Origin: Bolinopsis microptera
Taxonomy: Eukaryota > Ctenophora > Tentaculata > Lobata > Bolinopsidae
Direction: 5' to 3'
NCBI RefSeq assembly: GCF_026151205.1
Contig: NC_087079.1
Span: 15,730,445-15,794,444, forward strand
DNA length: 64,000 nt
The notes beneath the pieces are model-generated. The model was given only the letters and a program-made list of their open reading frames with translations. It was not told the origin of the DNA and made no database searches. Positions 1 to 10,536 of this stretch are shown piece after piece. Each line of letters begins with the position of its first letter. The stretch's first letter is position 1. A program made the translations under genes and the position numbers.

Positions 1-932
1 CGTCATTTGGCAATTATTGTCATTAATCTAACTTTCTAATTAATTGCCGAGGGGGAAGAGTAAACGCTTCACATTAAAATTCAATATACAAAATTCAAAA
101 CCATCAATACGGTATTAAATATTATGGACAAGTCTATAGATCTATTTCGTAGTCATATATTCACATGATTTGCTTTATATTATCTTAATACTGTAATGAA
201 GTACAGTAGGATTTGTGTTTCGAGAAAGAAAGGTTGCGGTCAAATTATTAACAAAAGTAAACAAAAGTCCATCAGGGACTCCGTGGAGTCGAAAAAGGTA
301 CACGGCTGCTGTCTGGTGCTGCTAGGCATTTATTGATCAAGATGTTTTATTGTATTGATTTATAATGATTCTATTGTTCGTGACTAATCAAGTTCTAAGT
401 GGAGGTATAAAGTGTTGCTCAAGATACTTCGTCATCTCATGTCCAGTATAATGATTAAGATAGTATACAATGCAGTTTTAGTAGTTGACCCATACAGTTA
501 AGTCCGTCATAACTCACAATCGTTAAGTCGTCGGTCAATTGTCAAAGTCGTTGTGTGTTTATTCGTTGAGATAGCAGTAAGATAAGATGTTACGCGCGCG
601 CGCGTTTAATCCCGTCGACGTGAAATGTGACAATGAAAACGCCATAGAATTATTATTTTCGCGCGTTACGTAGAGTTTACCAGTGTGTAATACTAGTTAA
701 CACTGGGTGTACACTGAGTGTAAGTGTAAGTTTCATATACAAGCCGTTGAATATTTCCAATTTTGAGTGTATCGTGAGCATGTTTTACAGTGGGATTGCT
801 CGGTACTAGTGTGTTTGTGTATATATATATATATATCATTTGTGGAGTATGGTGTAAGTAATGTTTTTGGTTGGAGTGCAGTGGTTATATGTATGAGAAA
901 AGATATATGGTCATTTTAGTAACTCACATAAA
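1..932 (-). repeat. 3' untranslated region of LINE element A
   Basis: This stretch follows the stop codon of element A's second reading frame and has no credible gene. It is matched almost to base 1 by the inverted copy ending near 23,636, including the GC-rich run near 590-606 and the terminal motif around bases 3-20, so it belongs to the mobile unit. A 3' UTR of 0.9 kb or more is long for a LINE. A TA dinucleotide run lies at about 816-836. The true 3' end may lie outside the window. Confidence 0.6.
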
Positions 933-3900
933 TCAGAACTTGAGCTCATTTGTGGCAAAATTAAGCTCACACCAATCAAGTGTATCATGCTTGAATTGCA
1001 ATTCTCGTAAGGCAATTTTCAATATATTCTTAAACCCGTTTGTCGGAGTATTAAAACTTATCTTACTTGATGTTTGTCGACAGCTGTTCCACATGTAGGA
1101 TGATTGGTAGATGAATTGTGAGGATGGTTGTGATGTAATGAAATAATCCTCTCGTCGTGGTGACCTGTTAAATGATGAGTACAGTGATAATGGTTCCTCT
1201 AACTTATTAATTTTGAATAGTTCTAAGAGACAAGTGTACTTGTACAGATTGTGGACCGTCAACAACCTGTGGGTTTTAAACAAGGGCTTGGAGTGTTCTT
1301 TTTGGTAAAAGTCCACCCCCAGTCTTTGCTTATCAACAGGTCGTGTTCGGGCACACGTTTTAAACTTCTCTAGGTAAGCTTCTCTATCCCCAAACAGAAT
1401 TCTTATACACTTTTTCTGTGTTTTAAAGATAGGTTCAAGTCGGTTATTGCTAATACCACCCCACACAGATATTCCAAATCCTAAATGTGATTCAAATAGA
1501 GTATGATATAAATCCTTATAATACTGCTTTGGGACAATGTGTCGTATTCTGCACAGCTTTCCTACTTCGCATTTAAGTTTTGAGTTAAGTGACTGCGTAT
1601 GTGATTTCCAGTTAAGTTGGTCGTCAATAATAACGCCTAGAAATTTAGCTTCTTGAACTCTTTTAATAACTACATTATTTAAAGTTAGTATGTTCTCGTC
1701 ATTTTCTACTTCCTCTTTGGCCCGTGAGGGTTTAAAATGAATAAAACAACATTTCTTAATGTTAATATGTAATAAGTTTAGTTTCATATACTTGTACACA
1801 AACGATAGAACTTCATTTCCTTTTTCGTATAGTCTTTTGACACATGTGTCTTCTATAAATATGTTAGTGTCGTCGGCAAATAGTATAAACTTTCCTATAA
1901 TTGATGAGTTACGGATGTCATTAATATAAATAATAAAAAGTAAGGGACCAAGACAGCTCCCCTGCGGCACTCCATAGACTACTGGAAGTTTCTCGGATTC
2001 TTCACCTAATACCGAGACATACTGGTATCTGTTCGACAGGTAACTTGCTATAAGGTTATTTGCATTTCCACGTATTCCATAATTTTCTAACTTATGCAGT
2101 AACTTTTCATGTGATATTGTATCAAAGGCTTTACTAAGATCAATAAATATTCCAAGAACGTGTTGTTTTTTCTTGAGGCAAGATTCTACGTGGTTCACTG
2201 AGTAATTTAGGGCATAACTGGTCAAGTGATTTTTACGGAATCCGTACTGGTTTTCATATAAGGAGTTCTGTGAATGAAAGAAGCTGTATAATCTATTGAA
2301 TATAATCTTTTCAAATATTTTACCAAACACAGCTAGCGTTGATACAGGTCTATAGTTTTCAAGGAGTTCCTGGTTATCTTTCTTGTAAATGGGACTAATC
2401 CTTCCAACTTTAAGGTCATCTGGAAATATGCCATCTTTCATACATTCGTTATACAGTACAGTGAGTAAAGGAGTAACTATTTTAGAGGACTGCTTAATTA
2501 CATGAATCGGTATGTCACTTGCCTTGCCATTTTTAAGTTCAGATATGATTTTGCTAACCTCGTCTGTTGTGCAGTCATGCATGTAAATGCTGGAAGTGTT
2601 TGAAAGCGGTAGATAATCATAGAAACTAGGTATACTGTTTATGTTAATTTGTCCAAGATCATTGTAAGCGGTATTTAGGTCAGAGGCTAATGATACAAAA
2701 TATTTATTGAATTCGTTTGCTATGATCCTTCTATTTGTTATCTTAACGTTGTCTATTGTGAACAGCGGCTTTATTTCACGCCGCCGTTTACCTCTTATAC
2801 GATTTATTAGTTCCCAGGTCTTTTTACTATCACCGCTATTTTCAGCAAATTTACCAGAGAAGTATTCTGTTTTCACAGTTTGACGTGTTTTCTTTAGGAC
2901 TTTTCTGTATTCTTTGTAGATAAGGTAGCGACTACGTTTTAGTGAGCATTCAGGGCACTGGCAAATGCCGCCCTTGTTATCAGTTTCCCCGAGTTTACAT
3001 TTTCTATTTCTTATCTCAACCCAATTTTCGTACAGTTTGTGCTGATTATTAATTGAGCAAATGAGACCGGGAGTTATCCAAGGGTTAACCTGAACAGTTC
3101 TCTTAGAGGTTTTCGGGGTCTCTAGTTTAAACGATTTTTCGACGCAGTTTTTGTAAGTGTCATGGAATTCAGTAAAGTTATGGATTGTTTTAGTTTTAAG
3201 CTCATCTTCAAGATCCACTAGGAAGCCGTTAACATTTGATTGACAGAAGTCGTAATATTGTTTAAAAGAAGTTTTTTCAGAGTTGACTTCAACATTCCAG
3301 TTAAATGTGTTAAAAATAGGTGAGTGATGAGTTATTCGTTCTTTTAGGGTGCCTGAAGTAATCACATTATCAATATCGTTAGTAATAATGTTATCTATGC
3401 AGGATGCTTTACAGCCTGGTTTTTCGTGGGTAACAATAGATATTAACGGACAAAATCCTTTACTGAATAATATTTCTTCATATTTTTGAACATTTTTGTT
3501 ATCTTTATCATGAAGATCGATATTAAAGTCTCCAGCTAGATAACTAAACTTCGGCATGTGATCAAGAAGGTTAGAAAGTTCAACTAGAGCTTGGGAAATA
3601 CAGCCACTTGGTGGACGATACAAAACACCTACATTAACAGGTTGATCTTCGTTACTTAATGATAAGACAAGTATTTCTAGATGTTCTGTGACTTGTGATA
3701 TATTCTCAATTACAGTAGCATTTAATTTATCGTCAACATAAAGGGCTACTCCAGTGCCCTTTTGTTTGTTAGGTGCTGTGTCCTGATAGTAACTATTATA
3801 ACCGTCGAGCTGAAATAGATTGCTTAATTCTTTTCCAGTGTTGGTTTCAGCTAGGGCTATTACGGAGAATTTTGTTTTGTACCTACAGGTTTCAATGGCA

Positions 3901-4286
3901 AGGTTGTCAAAATTTGATTTATTTCCATCAATATTTTGAAAGAGAATAGATGATTGTTTCTTTACTTGGTTGCAGAGAATATTTGTAAGGTCAGATGCAG
4001 TGTATGAGTTACAATCATTTAAAGTATTTGAGATTTTGGTTGTGTATTCGTCTAGGTTGTTGTCGTCGTCGTCATTGTCAGTGAGTAGTTTAAATGGGTT
4101 GTATTTAACCTTGTCTAAATGGATACAACGAGTACAGTAAAACTCATTAGATTGGCTATTTGGATTTGATTTGCGATAGCATTTATGGTGCATTATGCAG
4201 TCACAGTGAAAACATTCAACTATTGTTTGGCCGATGACTATGTTCTTAGAACAGACAGGACATACCTCCTTAATGAGGGGAGTCAT
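933..4286 (-). CDS. LINE element A ORF2: PHD finger, endonuclease, reverse transcriptase
   Basis: This is an intact 1,117-residue replication protein of a CR1/L2-like non-LTR retrotransposon. Residues 9-54 form a PHD-type zinc finger (C9, C12, C25, C28, H33, C36, C51, C54). An apurinic-type endonuclease follows at about 110-330, with AETN, YRPP, GDFN and a THHSP variant of the usual SDH motif. The reverse transcriptase has DLSKAFDT, GVPQGS and FADD (catalytic D805, D806). The C-terminus has the thumb-like tail typical of this group. The family nicks target DNA and copies its RNA in place. The ATG overlaps the stop of the upstream frame (ATGA), so translation is probably coupled. No stop or frameshift is seen, so the protein could be active. 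Confidence 0.9.
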   Translation of the reverse strand: MTPLIKEVCPVCSKNIVIGQTIVECFHCDCIMHHKCYRKSNPNSQSNEFYCTRCIHLDKVKYNPFKLLTDNDDDDNNLDEYTTKISNTLNDCNSYTASDLTNILCNQVKKQSSILFQNIDGNKSNFDNLAIETCRYKTKFSVIALAETNTGKELSNLFQLDGYNSYYQDTAPNKQKGTGVALYVDDKLNATVIENISQVTEHLEILVLSLSNEDQPVNVGVLYRPPSGCISQALVELSNLLDHMPKFSYLAGDFNIDLHDKDNKNVQKYEEILFSKGFCPLISIVTHEKPGCKASCIDNIITNDIDNVITSGTLKERITHHSPIFNTFNWNVEVNSEKTSFKQYYDFCQSNVNGFLVDLEDELKTKTIHNFTEFHDTYKNCVEKSFKLETPKTSKRTVQVNPWITPGLICSINNQHKLYENWVEIRNRKCKLGETDNKGGICQCPECSLKRSRYLIYKEYRKVLKKTRQTVKTEYFSGKFAENSGDSKKTWELINRIRGKRRREIKPLFTIDNVKITNRRIIANEFNKYFVSLASDLNTAYNDLGQININSIPSFYDYLPLSNTSSIYMHDCTTDEVSKIISELKNGKASDIPIHVIKQSSKIVTPLLTVLYNECMKDGIFPDDLKVGRISPIYKKDNQELLENYRPVSTLAVFGKIFEKIIFNRLYSFFHSQNSLYENQYGFRKNHLTSYALNYSVNHVESCLKKKQHVLGIFIDLSKAFDTISHEKLLHKLENYGIRGNANNLIASYLSNRYQYVSVLGEESEKLPVVYGVPQGSCLGPLLFIIYINDIRNSSIIGKFILFADDTNIFIEDTCVKRLYEKGNEVLSFVYKYMKLNLLHINIKKCCFIHFKPSRAKEEVENDENILTLNNVVIKRVQEAKFLGVIIDDQLNWKSHTQSLNSKLKCEVGKLCRIRHIVPKQYYKDLYHTLFESHLGFGISVWGGISNNRLEPIFKTQKKCIRILFGDREAYLEKFKTCARTRPVDKQRLGVDFYQKEHSKPLFKTHRLLTVHNLYKYTCLLELFKINKLEEPLSLYSSFNRSPRREDYFITSQPSSQFIYQSSYMWNSCRQTSSKISFNTPTNGFKNILKIALRELQFKHDTLDWCELNFATNELKF

Positions 4287-5238
4287 GGTTGGTAACCATC
4301 CACGTGACCCTGACTAGCAGCAGCAGGAACAACAGGACCAGTTTCTCTTCCAGCAGTCGCATCCCTGTAGGATCTATCGTCTACCCTTGTGGACCTCCTC
4401 TTCCTTTTGTCGATACCACCGTTAATCCTGAGAAGAACAGTGTTACGAATAAATTGACCTAACTTTGCTAGTCCCCTCCAGTTGAGGTGAAGGAAGTCCG
4501 GTTTTTGGTATTTGTTGAGGTCGCGAGAGAGAGAGCGGTCAAGGAGACCATCCCTATCACAGAACTCATCAAATCCATCCACATAACTGACACCAAAATT
4601 GGACGGGAGCAGCCTACATCGAATCAAACTGTTAAAGTATATATAAGCTTTCTATTTAAATCAGCACGTTTAGAAGGAATTGTTGGACAAACATATACAT
4701 GCACACCCGGATTAATAGATTGAATCTGGGCAATTTTTGAAACTAGATGGTTGTAGATTATATCAATATCGTTTTGGCTTTTTACATCTGTTTGTTTCAG
4801 GTCATTAACCCCACACAATATAACACAGTTTCTATAGCCACAGGACACATAAGGATCAATGCTATCGACAGTTGGGGCAAAGAATCGTTTTCCAGGAAGC
4901 CATTTGCCGAATGACTTGGCAGGATCAGAACCGAATTTCAGTCCGCCGGTGTTCGAGTCCCCAATGATACATGTAGCGTTTCTATTCAGGGAACTGACTG
5001 ATCTCAATGTTATACTGTAGCGCAGCCCAGTTATCTCGCCTGCATCGATACGATGGTGGAACAGTGCTTGGCTACGACGAGTCATTACATATAATGATCC
5101 TGGGCCACATAGTTGCTTGTGCTCATCAATACCTGTACTAGCATCAGAGAAAGAAACATGACACGCAGTACCAAGAGAGACTGTAAAGATACTTGATTCC
5201 GGGTGGATAGAAGGCTCGTTATCAGAGTGTCTAGGCAA
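4283..5238 (-). pseudogene. LINE element A ORF1, 5'-truncated: AlkB-like dioxygenase plus SGNH hydrolase
   Basis: Two overlapping frames (5238-4624 and 4627-4283) together give the end of an ORF1 protein. The first starts exactly at the iron-binding HSD motif (H4, D6). It continues with a distal His (H62) and the 2-oxoglutarate-binding R73-x5-R79 in a RYSITLR motif, which is the signature of AlkB dioxygenases. An SGNH hydrolase follows (GDSN at 93-96, then a GVND block). The final DxxH block (DFLHLN) falls in the second frame, so a frameshift near 4,625 interrupts the hydrolase. The N-terminal half of the AlkB fold is missing, which indicates 5' truncation at about 5,239. The last frame ends in the ATGA that starts ORF2. 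Confidence 0.75.
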
Positions 5239-5242
5239 GGTG

Positions 5243-5285
5243 TTTTAAACTAATTACAACACTACAAATCTATTACATTTATTGA
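5243..5285. repeat. Dispersed 43-bp repeat, copy 1
   Basis: An AT-rich segment nearly identical to 18,272-18,315 in the same orientation, although the neighbouring LINE copies A and A' are inverted relative to each other. On the minus strand it reads with an AATAAA-like start, so it may be the 3' end of another unit. Function unknown. Confidence 0.4.
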
Positions 5286-5333
5286 GGTATGACCAAAGTA
5301 ATACGAATGTAATACGAATGTAACGTTAATGGA

Positions 5334-6695
5334 ATGGAACAAATCTCACATGTGAACTCTTCAATTTGCTTCAATTCAAATCAACAACTTAATTCAAATC
5401 ATCAACTCAATATCATGGACGATTCAATGGAAACATTTTTTGGAAAACTATTGTCGGAATGTGATCAAAAATGCAAAAACTGTACTGCACTCAAATCTCA
5501 TGTCAAGTTTCTCGAGCGGAAAGTGATCATCCTAGAAGACATTGTTCAAACTTCTCAGACTATAGCAGAGATTAATGGTACGTTGTTACATCAAAGTACC
5601 AATCAGTCAATAGATTATCGGGCTGTCCTGGATAGGTGTTCAGATGTTGCAGTTCAGACAGAATTTGAAAACGATCAGATTGAATATGACAGTGAATGCG
5701 AGGTGCCTGAATCTTTCATGCTAATCAATAGTGATGGCATCATTGAAGCACCAGATTCTATCATTTCCAACAACACAGAAAATCAAATCAGTGGGAGTAC
5801 AGGATCTGTCAATCCATGGAGTGGCAAGTATTATGCTGAAATAGATGTAACACCCATATCTAGTGTGGCCTTAAGTGTAAATGACGAAAGCCCTGACATT
5901 ATCATACCACCTGTTGAACTCATTGATCAGGCACCGTTTCAAAAATTCTCCTTAGACATCTTCCTGAGAGAATTGGATTTTAGCCACCAGTTTCAAAATA
6001 GGAAAACAGCTTACTTTGGGGACTTCCCATATGTGTATAATGGGGGAAGTCACGAGGCGAAGGAGATACCACATCAGTCCTATCTGGCTGCTATCTGTTC
6101 ATATCTTGATGTGTTACTCCCGGATTATGTTTACAACAGTGCTCTCGTAAACTACTACAGTACTGGGACAGAATGCATGCCTATCCATAGTGATAATGAA
6201 GAATGCATCGATGAAAACTCTTATATTGTTACAGTTTCTCTGGGTGCCTCTAGGACGATGCAGTTCACAGAAATTCAAACAGGAAAAGTGGTGTCTGCCC
6301 TAGATCTAAAGCATGGGGATGTTTGTATCATGTCTAAAAAATCCCAGCTTCATTACAGACATGAAATCTGTACTCAACCATCTTGTACAAACAAAAGGAT
6401 CAGTATCACATTCAGACTGATCAAACCTGTAGCTGTTGTCCAAAGATTAACAAGTACACCAACCAACATGTGCAATGACAATTACCATGACCCATATGAA
6501 AACATCTCCAACTCCAGCGGCTATGTACCTTATCAAGAAGACGAGTTTATAGTTCATCCATCAAGGAAAACGAATGGTGCTTATCAGCACCGACCTCTAA
6601 CCCCACCCTATACATTGCATCTCCACCATCCCATCAATCAGGGCGGCATGTTAACAGACAACAATTGTTCGAAAAGGAGACACCCAACGATGTGA
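5334..6695 (+). CDS. LINE element B ORF1, N-terminal part: coiled coil plus AlkB-like dioxygenase
   Basis: This 453-residue frame opens with a Cys-rich patch (CxxxCxxC, about residues 42-49) and a leucine-rich coiled-coil stretch (about 50-85), as in LINE ORF1 RNA-binding proteins. An acidic linker follows. Residues about 215-365 form an AlkB-like domain: the FGDFPYVY lead-in, HSD (H285, D287), distal H343 and R355-x5-R361 in RISITFR. Known AlkB enzymes use Fe(II) and 2-oxoglutarate to remove alkyl groups from nucleic acid bases, and all ligand residues are present here. A 90-residue linker ends at a stop that overlaps the next frame by 31 nt. That frame carries the SGNH domain which is fused to AlkB in element C. 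The substrate is unknown. Confidence 0.8.
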   Translation: MEQISHVNSSICFNSNQQLNSNHQLNIMDDSMETFFGKLLSECDQKCKNCTALKSHVKFLERKVIILEDIVQTSQTIAEINGTLLHQSTNQSIDYRAVLDRCSDVAVQTEFENDQIEYDSECEVPESFMLINSDGIIEAPDSIISNNTENQISGSTGSVNPWSGKYYAEIDVTPISSVALSVNDESPDIIIPPVELIDQAPFQKFSLDIFLRELDFSHQFQNRKTAYFGDFPYVYNGGSHEAKEIPHQSYLAAICSYLDVLLPDYVYNSALVNYYSTGTECMPIHSDNEECIDENSYIVTVSLGASRTMQFTEIQTGKVVSALDLKHGDVCIMSKKSQLHYRHEICTQPSCTNKRISITFRLIKPVAVVQRLTSTPTNMCNDNYHDPYENISNSSGYVPYQEDEFIVHPSRKTNGAYQHRPLTPPYTLHLHHPINQGGMLTDNNCSKRRHPTM

Positions 6696-7252
6696 GCACA
6701 GTTTATATCAGCAGCAGCATGTTTAGGCATCTGAATGAAAAACTGTTGAGCTCTTCATCTCAGAAGGCCAAAGTATTTTTCTACCCAGGGGCCAACTCAA
6801 TCCAAATGTCCCAAAGACTCTTTAGCGACAGTCAGTTCAAAGTTCTCAACAAAGAAAAGGTTAAAAAGGTTGTTTTACTAACTGGTACTAACTGTGTTGA
6901 TCCAATTGACCTCAACACAATGAACTTCAACAGTGCCACCAATGACATGGAAGAATTTGTTCAAAAATTGTGGGCAGAATTTAATAGTGCAAAAATATAT
7001 ATCTTAAATATTCTGCCTAGAGCTGTCACTAGTAAGAACATCATAGTGCAGGGACTTAATCGATACTTAGAGAATATGTGTTATAAGCATGGGCTAATAT
7101 ACATTAACACAGAACATGAAAATAATCTCTTTACTTTAAATTATAATAGAAAGGACAAGTATTTTGGCAGGGGCCATGACAATGTGCACCTTAATAAGTT
7201 AGGAATTGCCAGGCTTGGTAAGCATCTCAAATATGTAACTCACTTGTGTTAA
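6665..7252 (+). CDS. LINE element B ORF1, C-terminal part: SGNH hydrolase (esterase-like)
   Basis: This 195-residue frame overlaps the AlkB frame by 31 nt in a different phase. It has the SGNH/GDSL layout seen in ORF1 of CR1-type LINEs: a block I with SSSM in place of GDS, a block III GTN, and a DNVHLNKLG block V supplying the Asp and His. It begins with a non-ATG codon, so it is probably a continuation of ORF1 split by a frameshift. That shift could be a disabling mutation or programmed. The atypical block I may mean the Ser has shifted or that catalysis is lost. Confidence 0.7.
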   Translation: MFEKETPNDVSTVYISSSMFRHLNEKLLSSSSQKAKVFFYPGANSIQMSQRLFSDSQFKVLNKEKVKKVVLLTGTNCVDPIDLNTMNFNSATNDMEEFVQKLWAEFNSAKIYILNILPRAVTSKNIIVQGLNRYLENMCYKHGLIYINTEHENNLFTLNYNRKDKYFGRGHDNVHLNKLGIARLGKHLKYVTHLC

Positions 7253-7543
7253 ACTTCATTAAAATTCTATAATCCAAGGGTATCAACATGAATAATAACA
7301 GGATTACTGTTTTATCTGGTTTAAAATGTTAGATCAGCACAAATTTCTAATAACTTAACGTTTTTATATCTCTCAAGCTATATTTATCACAAACAGAAGT
7401 GAGTTACTATTTTATGCTGTTAAATTTTATGATTTAAACTGCAGTATGATTGCTGATCCGAAATCCAATTTAAATCATATGTATGACATGATTTGAAACT
7501 TAGTCTACTTGAGGAGACTGCATGTGGATTTGTTCCCCATTAG

Positions 7544-9868
7544 CTTTGGTTTAACCTTATTCGTACCTCAATAAACGATAATCTCTCTCTTGGTCTATGT
7601 AATATACAGGGTGGCCTGACTAATCTGGCAAAAACTCTCGAACTACAGGAGCTAATATTTCGCGAAAAGCTTGACATAATTGGAATTAATGAGACAAACC
7701 TTAAATCTGATATAGACACTAGTACACTTAACTTCCCCTTAAACTTTGATTTTATAAGGTGTGATAGACCTAACGATAGAGGAAGAGGAGGGTGTGGTAT
7801 ATTGATCAACCAAAATGTTAACCACAAATTACTCAATTTAGATATAACCTACTCTGATATTTCTAAAATCGAAGCTATATGGATACAACTCAAGGACGCC
7901 AATCTTTACATTTGCTGCTTCTACAGATCACAAAACTTTTGTCATCTAGATACTTTCCTTGATTATATGACTGAATGTATGATGAAACTTCAAGGTAAGA
8001 AAGTAATATGGATTGGCGATGTTAATGTTAACCAAAACTCTTTATCTGATCTAGATTATAAAAAGTTAGATATAACAATGAAGCTCTTTGGAATGATACA
8101 GACTGTTACAGGAATTACTAGAGTTGCAAACTTAGATGGTAGAATAACGCAGAGCACAATAGATGTTGTAATGACTAACTGTTACTCTAATTTCATAGAG
8201 TGTAAAGTACTTGATGATAGAATAGGAGATCACCAAGCTCTTAAATGTGTTCTCGACTTTAAAGTAAATAAAGCTAGTAAGTTCCAGAAGGTCCTTATCA
8301 GAGACCACTCCTTAAACAATCTAAAAGCCTTAAGCTATTTTCTGGGATCCTGTAGTAACTACAGTAATATTCTAAGCTGTACTAATGTAGACCATGCGCT
8401 AGATGGACTTAATCATCACATCCAGGAATCGTATGATAATTACTGTCCACCTAAACAGATTAAATGTAATAGTGACTTTCTTTGTAATCCCTCTAAAGTA
8501 CTGTTGGCAGAAATACGGAAGAAGAAGATGCTTTTCAGAAAGTATAAAAAGTGTTTAGGACAATTAAACAAATTCAAGTGTAAGTGTATTAATGGAATAT
8601 GTAACTGCAGAAAAAGTGAACTACATAAGAAATGCTCTACTTCGTGGGATAACTATCGTCCCCAAAGAAACTATGTGACAAAATTATCCAAAGAAAACAG
8701 ACGTACAAATATTGTTCAGGACCTTACTGTGAAAAGTGCAAAAAACGATTTGAAAGGTATTTGGAAAACTATCAAACATGCTTCAAACTTACCTGGAAAA
8801 ATAAGTAGCTCTTCCCCAAGCAACTTAAATGTTAACGGAGTTAACCTGCATTTTGCCACAGTTGGTACAATATTACAAGAATCAATTAAGGAAAAGGATT
8901 CAGACGACTTTCTAGAATATATGCCGCCTCCACCAGAGTGTAAACTCTCTGTATTCGAAGAGGTGACTGTTGAACAAGTAAAAGAATATATACTCAGTAT
9001 ACCATCAGATAAATCTATTAACGATATCATGCCTATTAAAGTATATAAGTATATTATTCCCCAAATCATCGATCCAGTAGCTCATATTATAAACCTTAGT
9101 ATGAAAAGTGGAACAATGCCGTTGGCATGTAAAATTGCATCAGTCACTCCAATTCTTAAAACTGGTGACCCTAATGATCCAAATAACTACCGGCCAATAT
9201 CCATACTCCCCCTACTTGGAAAATGCATAGAATATTTTGTTAACCAACAGCTCACAGAGTATGTTGAAACAAATAAACTACTTACCAACAATCAGTATGG
9301 ATTTAGAAAAGATCATTCCACCACTTTTCTAATGCTTAATCTATTTGATAAAATATTTACGTCTAAGGAATCACAGAAGAAACCTGCAATTGTATTCTTA
9401 GATATTAAAAAGGCCTTTGACACAGTAAGCCATAATATTTTATTGAAAAAAAAGTATTATGGAGTTGATGGCTTTGTCATAAAGTGGTTCAAAAGCTACC
9501 TTGGGGACAGAAAGCAGCACACCAAAATACGTGGTAATGTAAGCACATCACTTCCTGTTAAAACAGGTGTGCCACAGGGTAGCATATTAGGACCAATTCT
9601 ATTTAGTTTATTCATAAATGATCTCAGTAGAAATTGCACACAATCTACTGTTTACTTATTTGCAGATGACAGTGCACTATATTTTGATAACATTTCCCGA
9701 AGCATATATGAAAATGTAATTAAGGATATGAAAGTTGTGTATGAATGGCTTAGAATCAACAAGCTGAGACTAAATGCTGCAAAATCTTCATTCATTGTAT
9801 TTGATAGATATCCTAATCTGGACACGTTGTCAATCCCTCTGGATTTGGAAAAGAATGCCTTTTTATAG
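7544..9868 (+). CDS. LINE element B ORF2: endonuclease and reverse transcriptase (frameshifted)
   Basis: The open frame runs from 7544, just after a stop, without an ATG; homology is clear from about 7574. The endonuclease opens with NIQGG, then INETN, YRSQ, GDVN and a GDHQAL block. The RT carries a DIKKAFDT motif, GVPQGSILGP and LFADDSA (DD at 9665-9670). Unlike elements A and C, no PHD finger is visible upstream, so the N-terminus may be lost or in another frame. The frame breaks in a T-rich run near 9,860, and the C-terminal part continues in a neighbouring frame from about 9,866. The copy is therefore damaged, although only once in this frame. Confidence 0.85.
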   Translation, partial: LWFNLIRTSINDNLSLGLCNIQGGLTNLAKTLELQELIFREKLDIIGINETNLKSDIDTSTLNFPLNFDFIRCDRPNDRGRGGCGILINQNVNHKLLNLDITYSDISKIEAIWIQLKDANLYICCFYRSQNFCHLDTFLDYMTECMMKLQGKKVIWIGDVNVNQNSLSDLDYKKLDITMKLFGMIQTVTGITRVANLDGRITQSTIDVVMTNCYSNFIECKVLDDRIGDHQALKCVLDFKVNKASKFQKVLIRDHSLNNLKALSYFLGSCSNYSNILSCTNVDHALDGLNHHIQESYDNYCPPKQIKCNSDFLCNPSKVLLAEIRKKKMLFRKYKKCLGQLNKFKCKCINGICNCRKSELHKKCSTSWDNYRPQRNYVTKLSKENRRTNIVQDLTVKSAKNDLKGIWKTIKHASNLPGKISSSSPSNLNVNGVNLHFATVGTILQESIKEKDSDDFLEYMPPPPECKLSVFEEVTVEQVKEYILSIPSDKSINDIMPIKVYKYIIPQIIDPVAHIINLSMKSGTMPLACKIASVTPILKTGDPNDPNNYRPISILPLLGKCIEYFVNQQLTEYVETNKLLTNNQYGFRKDHSTTFLMLNLFDKIFTSKESQKKPAIVFLDIKKAFDTVSHNILLKKKYYGVDGFVIKWFKSYLGDRKQHTKIRGNVSTSLPVKTGVPQGSILGPILFSLFINDLSRNCTQSTVYLFADDSALYFDNISRSIYENVIKDMKVVYEWLRINKLRLNAAKSSFIVFDRYPNLDTLSIPLDLEKNAFL

Positions 9869-10536
9869 AAGAAACTAAATCTCAAAAATATTTAGGTCTC
9901 ATGATAGACAATTTATTGAACTTTCAAGACCATATTGATTATGTGAAATCAAAAATTGCTAAAAGAATAGGGGCATTATACAGGTCGAAAAATCTTCTTC
10001 CACTGAAATATAGAAAAATGTTTGTAAATGCTCTTATGCTCCCCCAATTTGACTACCTGGATATAATATGGTCTAGGGCTGCCAAAACCAGACTTAATTC
10101 TCTTGATATATTATACAAGAAAGTAGCAAAAATTGCACTGGATGTTCATTGGCAGGAACCATCAGTAAATGTATATCGAAATATGAAGTGGTTACCCTTA
10201 CACTTAAGACGACAACTCCATCTATCAACGTATATGTATAAATTTCTTAATGAGGCTGCACCATCATCATTCACCGGTAAATTTTCTTATGTATCCGGAG
10301 GATCACGTGATGCTGAGAGGTGCAACCTTTATATTCACAAATCCAGAACACACAAAACCTTTACATATTTAGGTGCAAAATGTTGGAATACAATTCCAGA
10401 GAACATAAGGACTATAGAATGTAGTGTAAATTTCTCACAATGTATGAAATCTAAATTTATGTCAGATGTAATTCAAGGAGTCTCATCCTATGAAATAAAC
10501 AATAGTTTCGACTATTTCTACACTCTAGCTATGTGA
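9869..10536 (+). pseudogene. LINE element B ORF2, C-terminal continuation
   Basis: This region encodes the RT thumb and C-terminal tail (LGLMIDNLLNFQDHIDYV, then ...QFDYLDIIWSRA and a WLPLHLRR stretch). It is the direct continuation of the preceding frame after a one-base shift near 9,860-9,868. It ends at 10,536, followed by a 3' UTR of about 440 bp. Confidence 0.8.

Noticed and set aside
7604-7620. Mariner terminal repeat (TATACAGGGTGGCC)
   Set aside because: It is part of the endonuclease coding sequence of element B (NIQGGL) and has no partner end.
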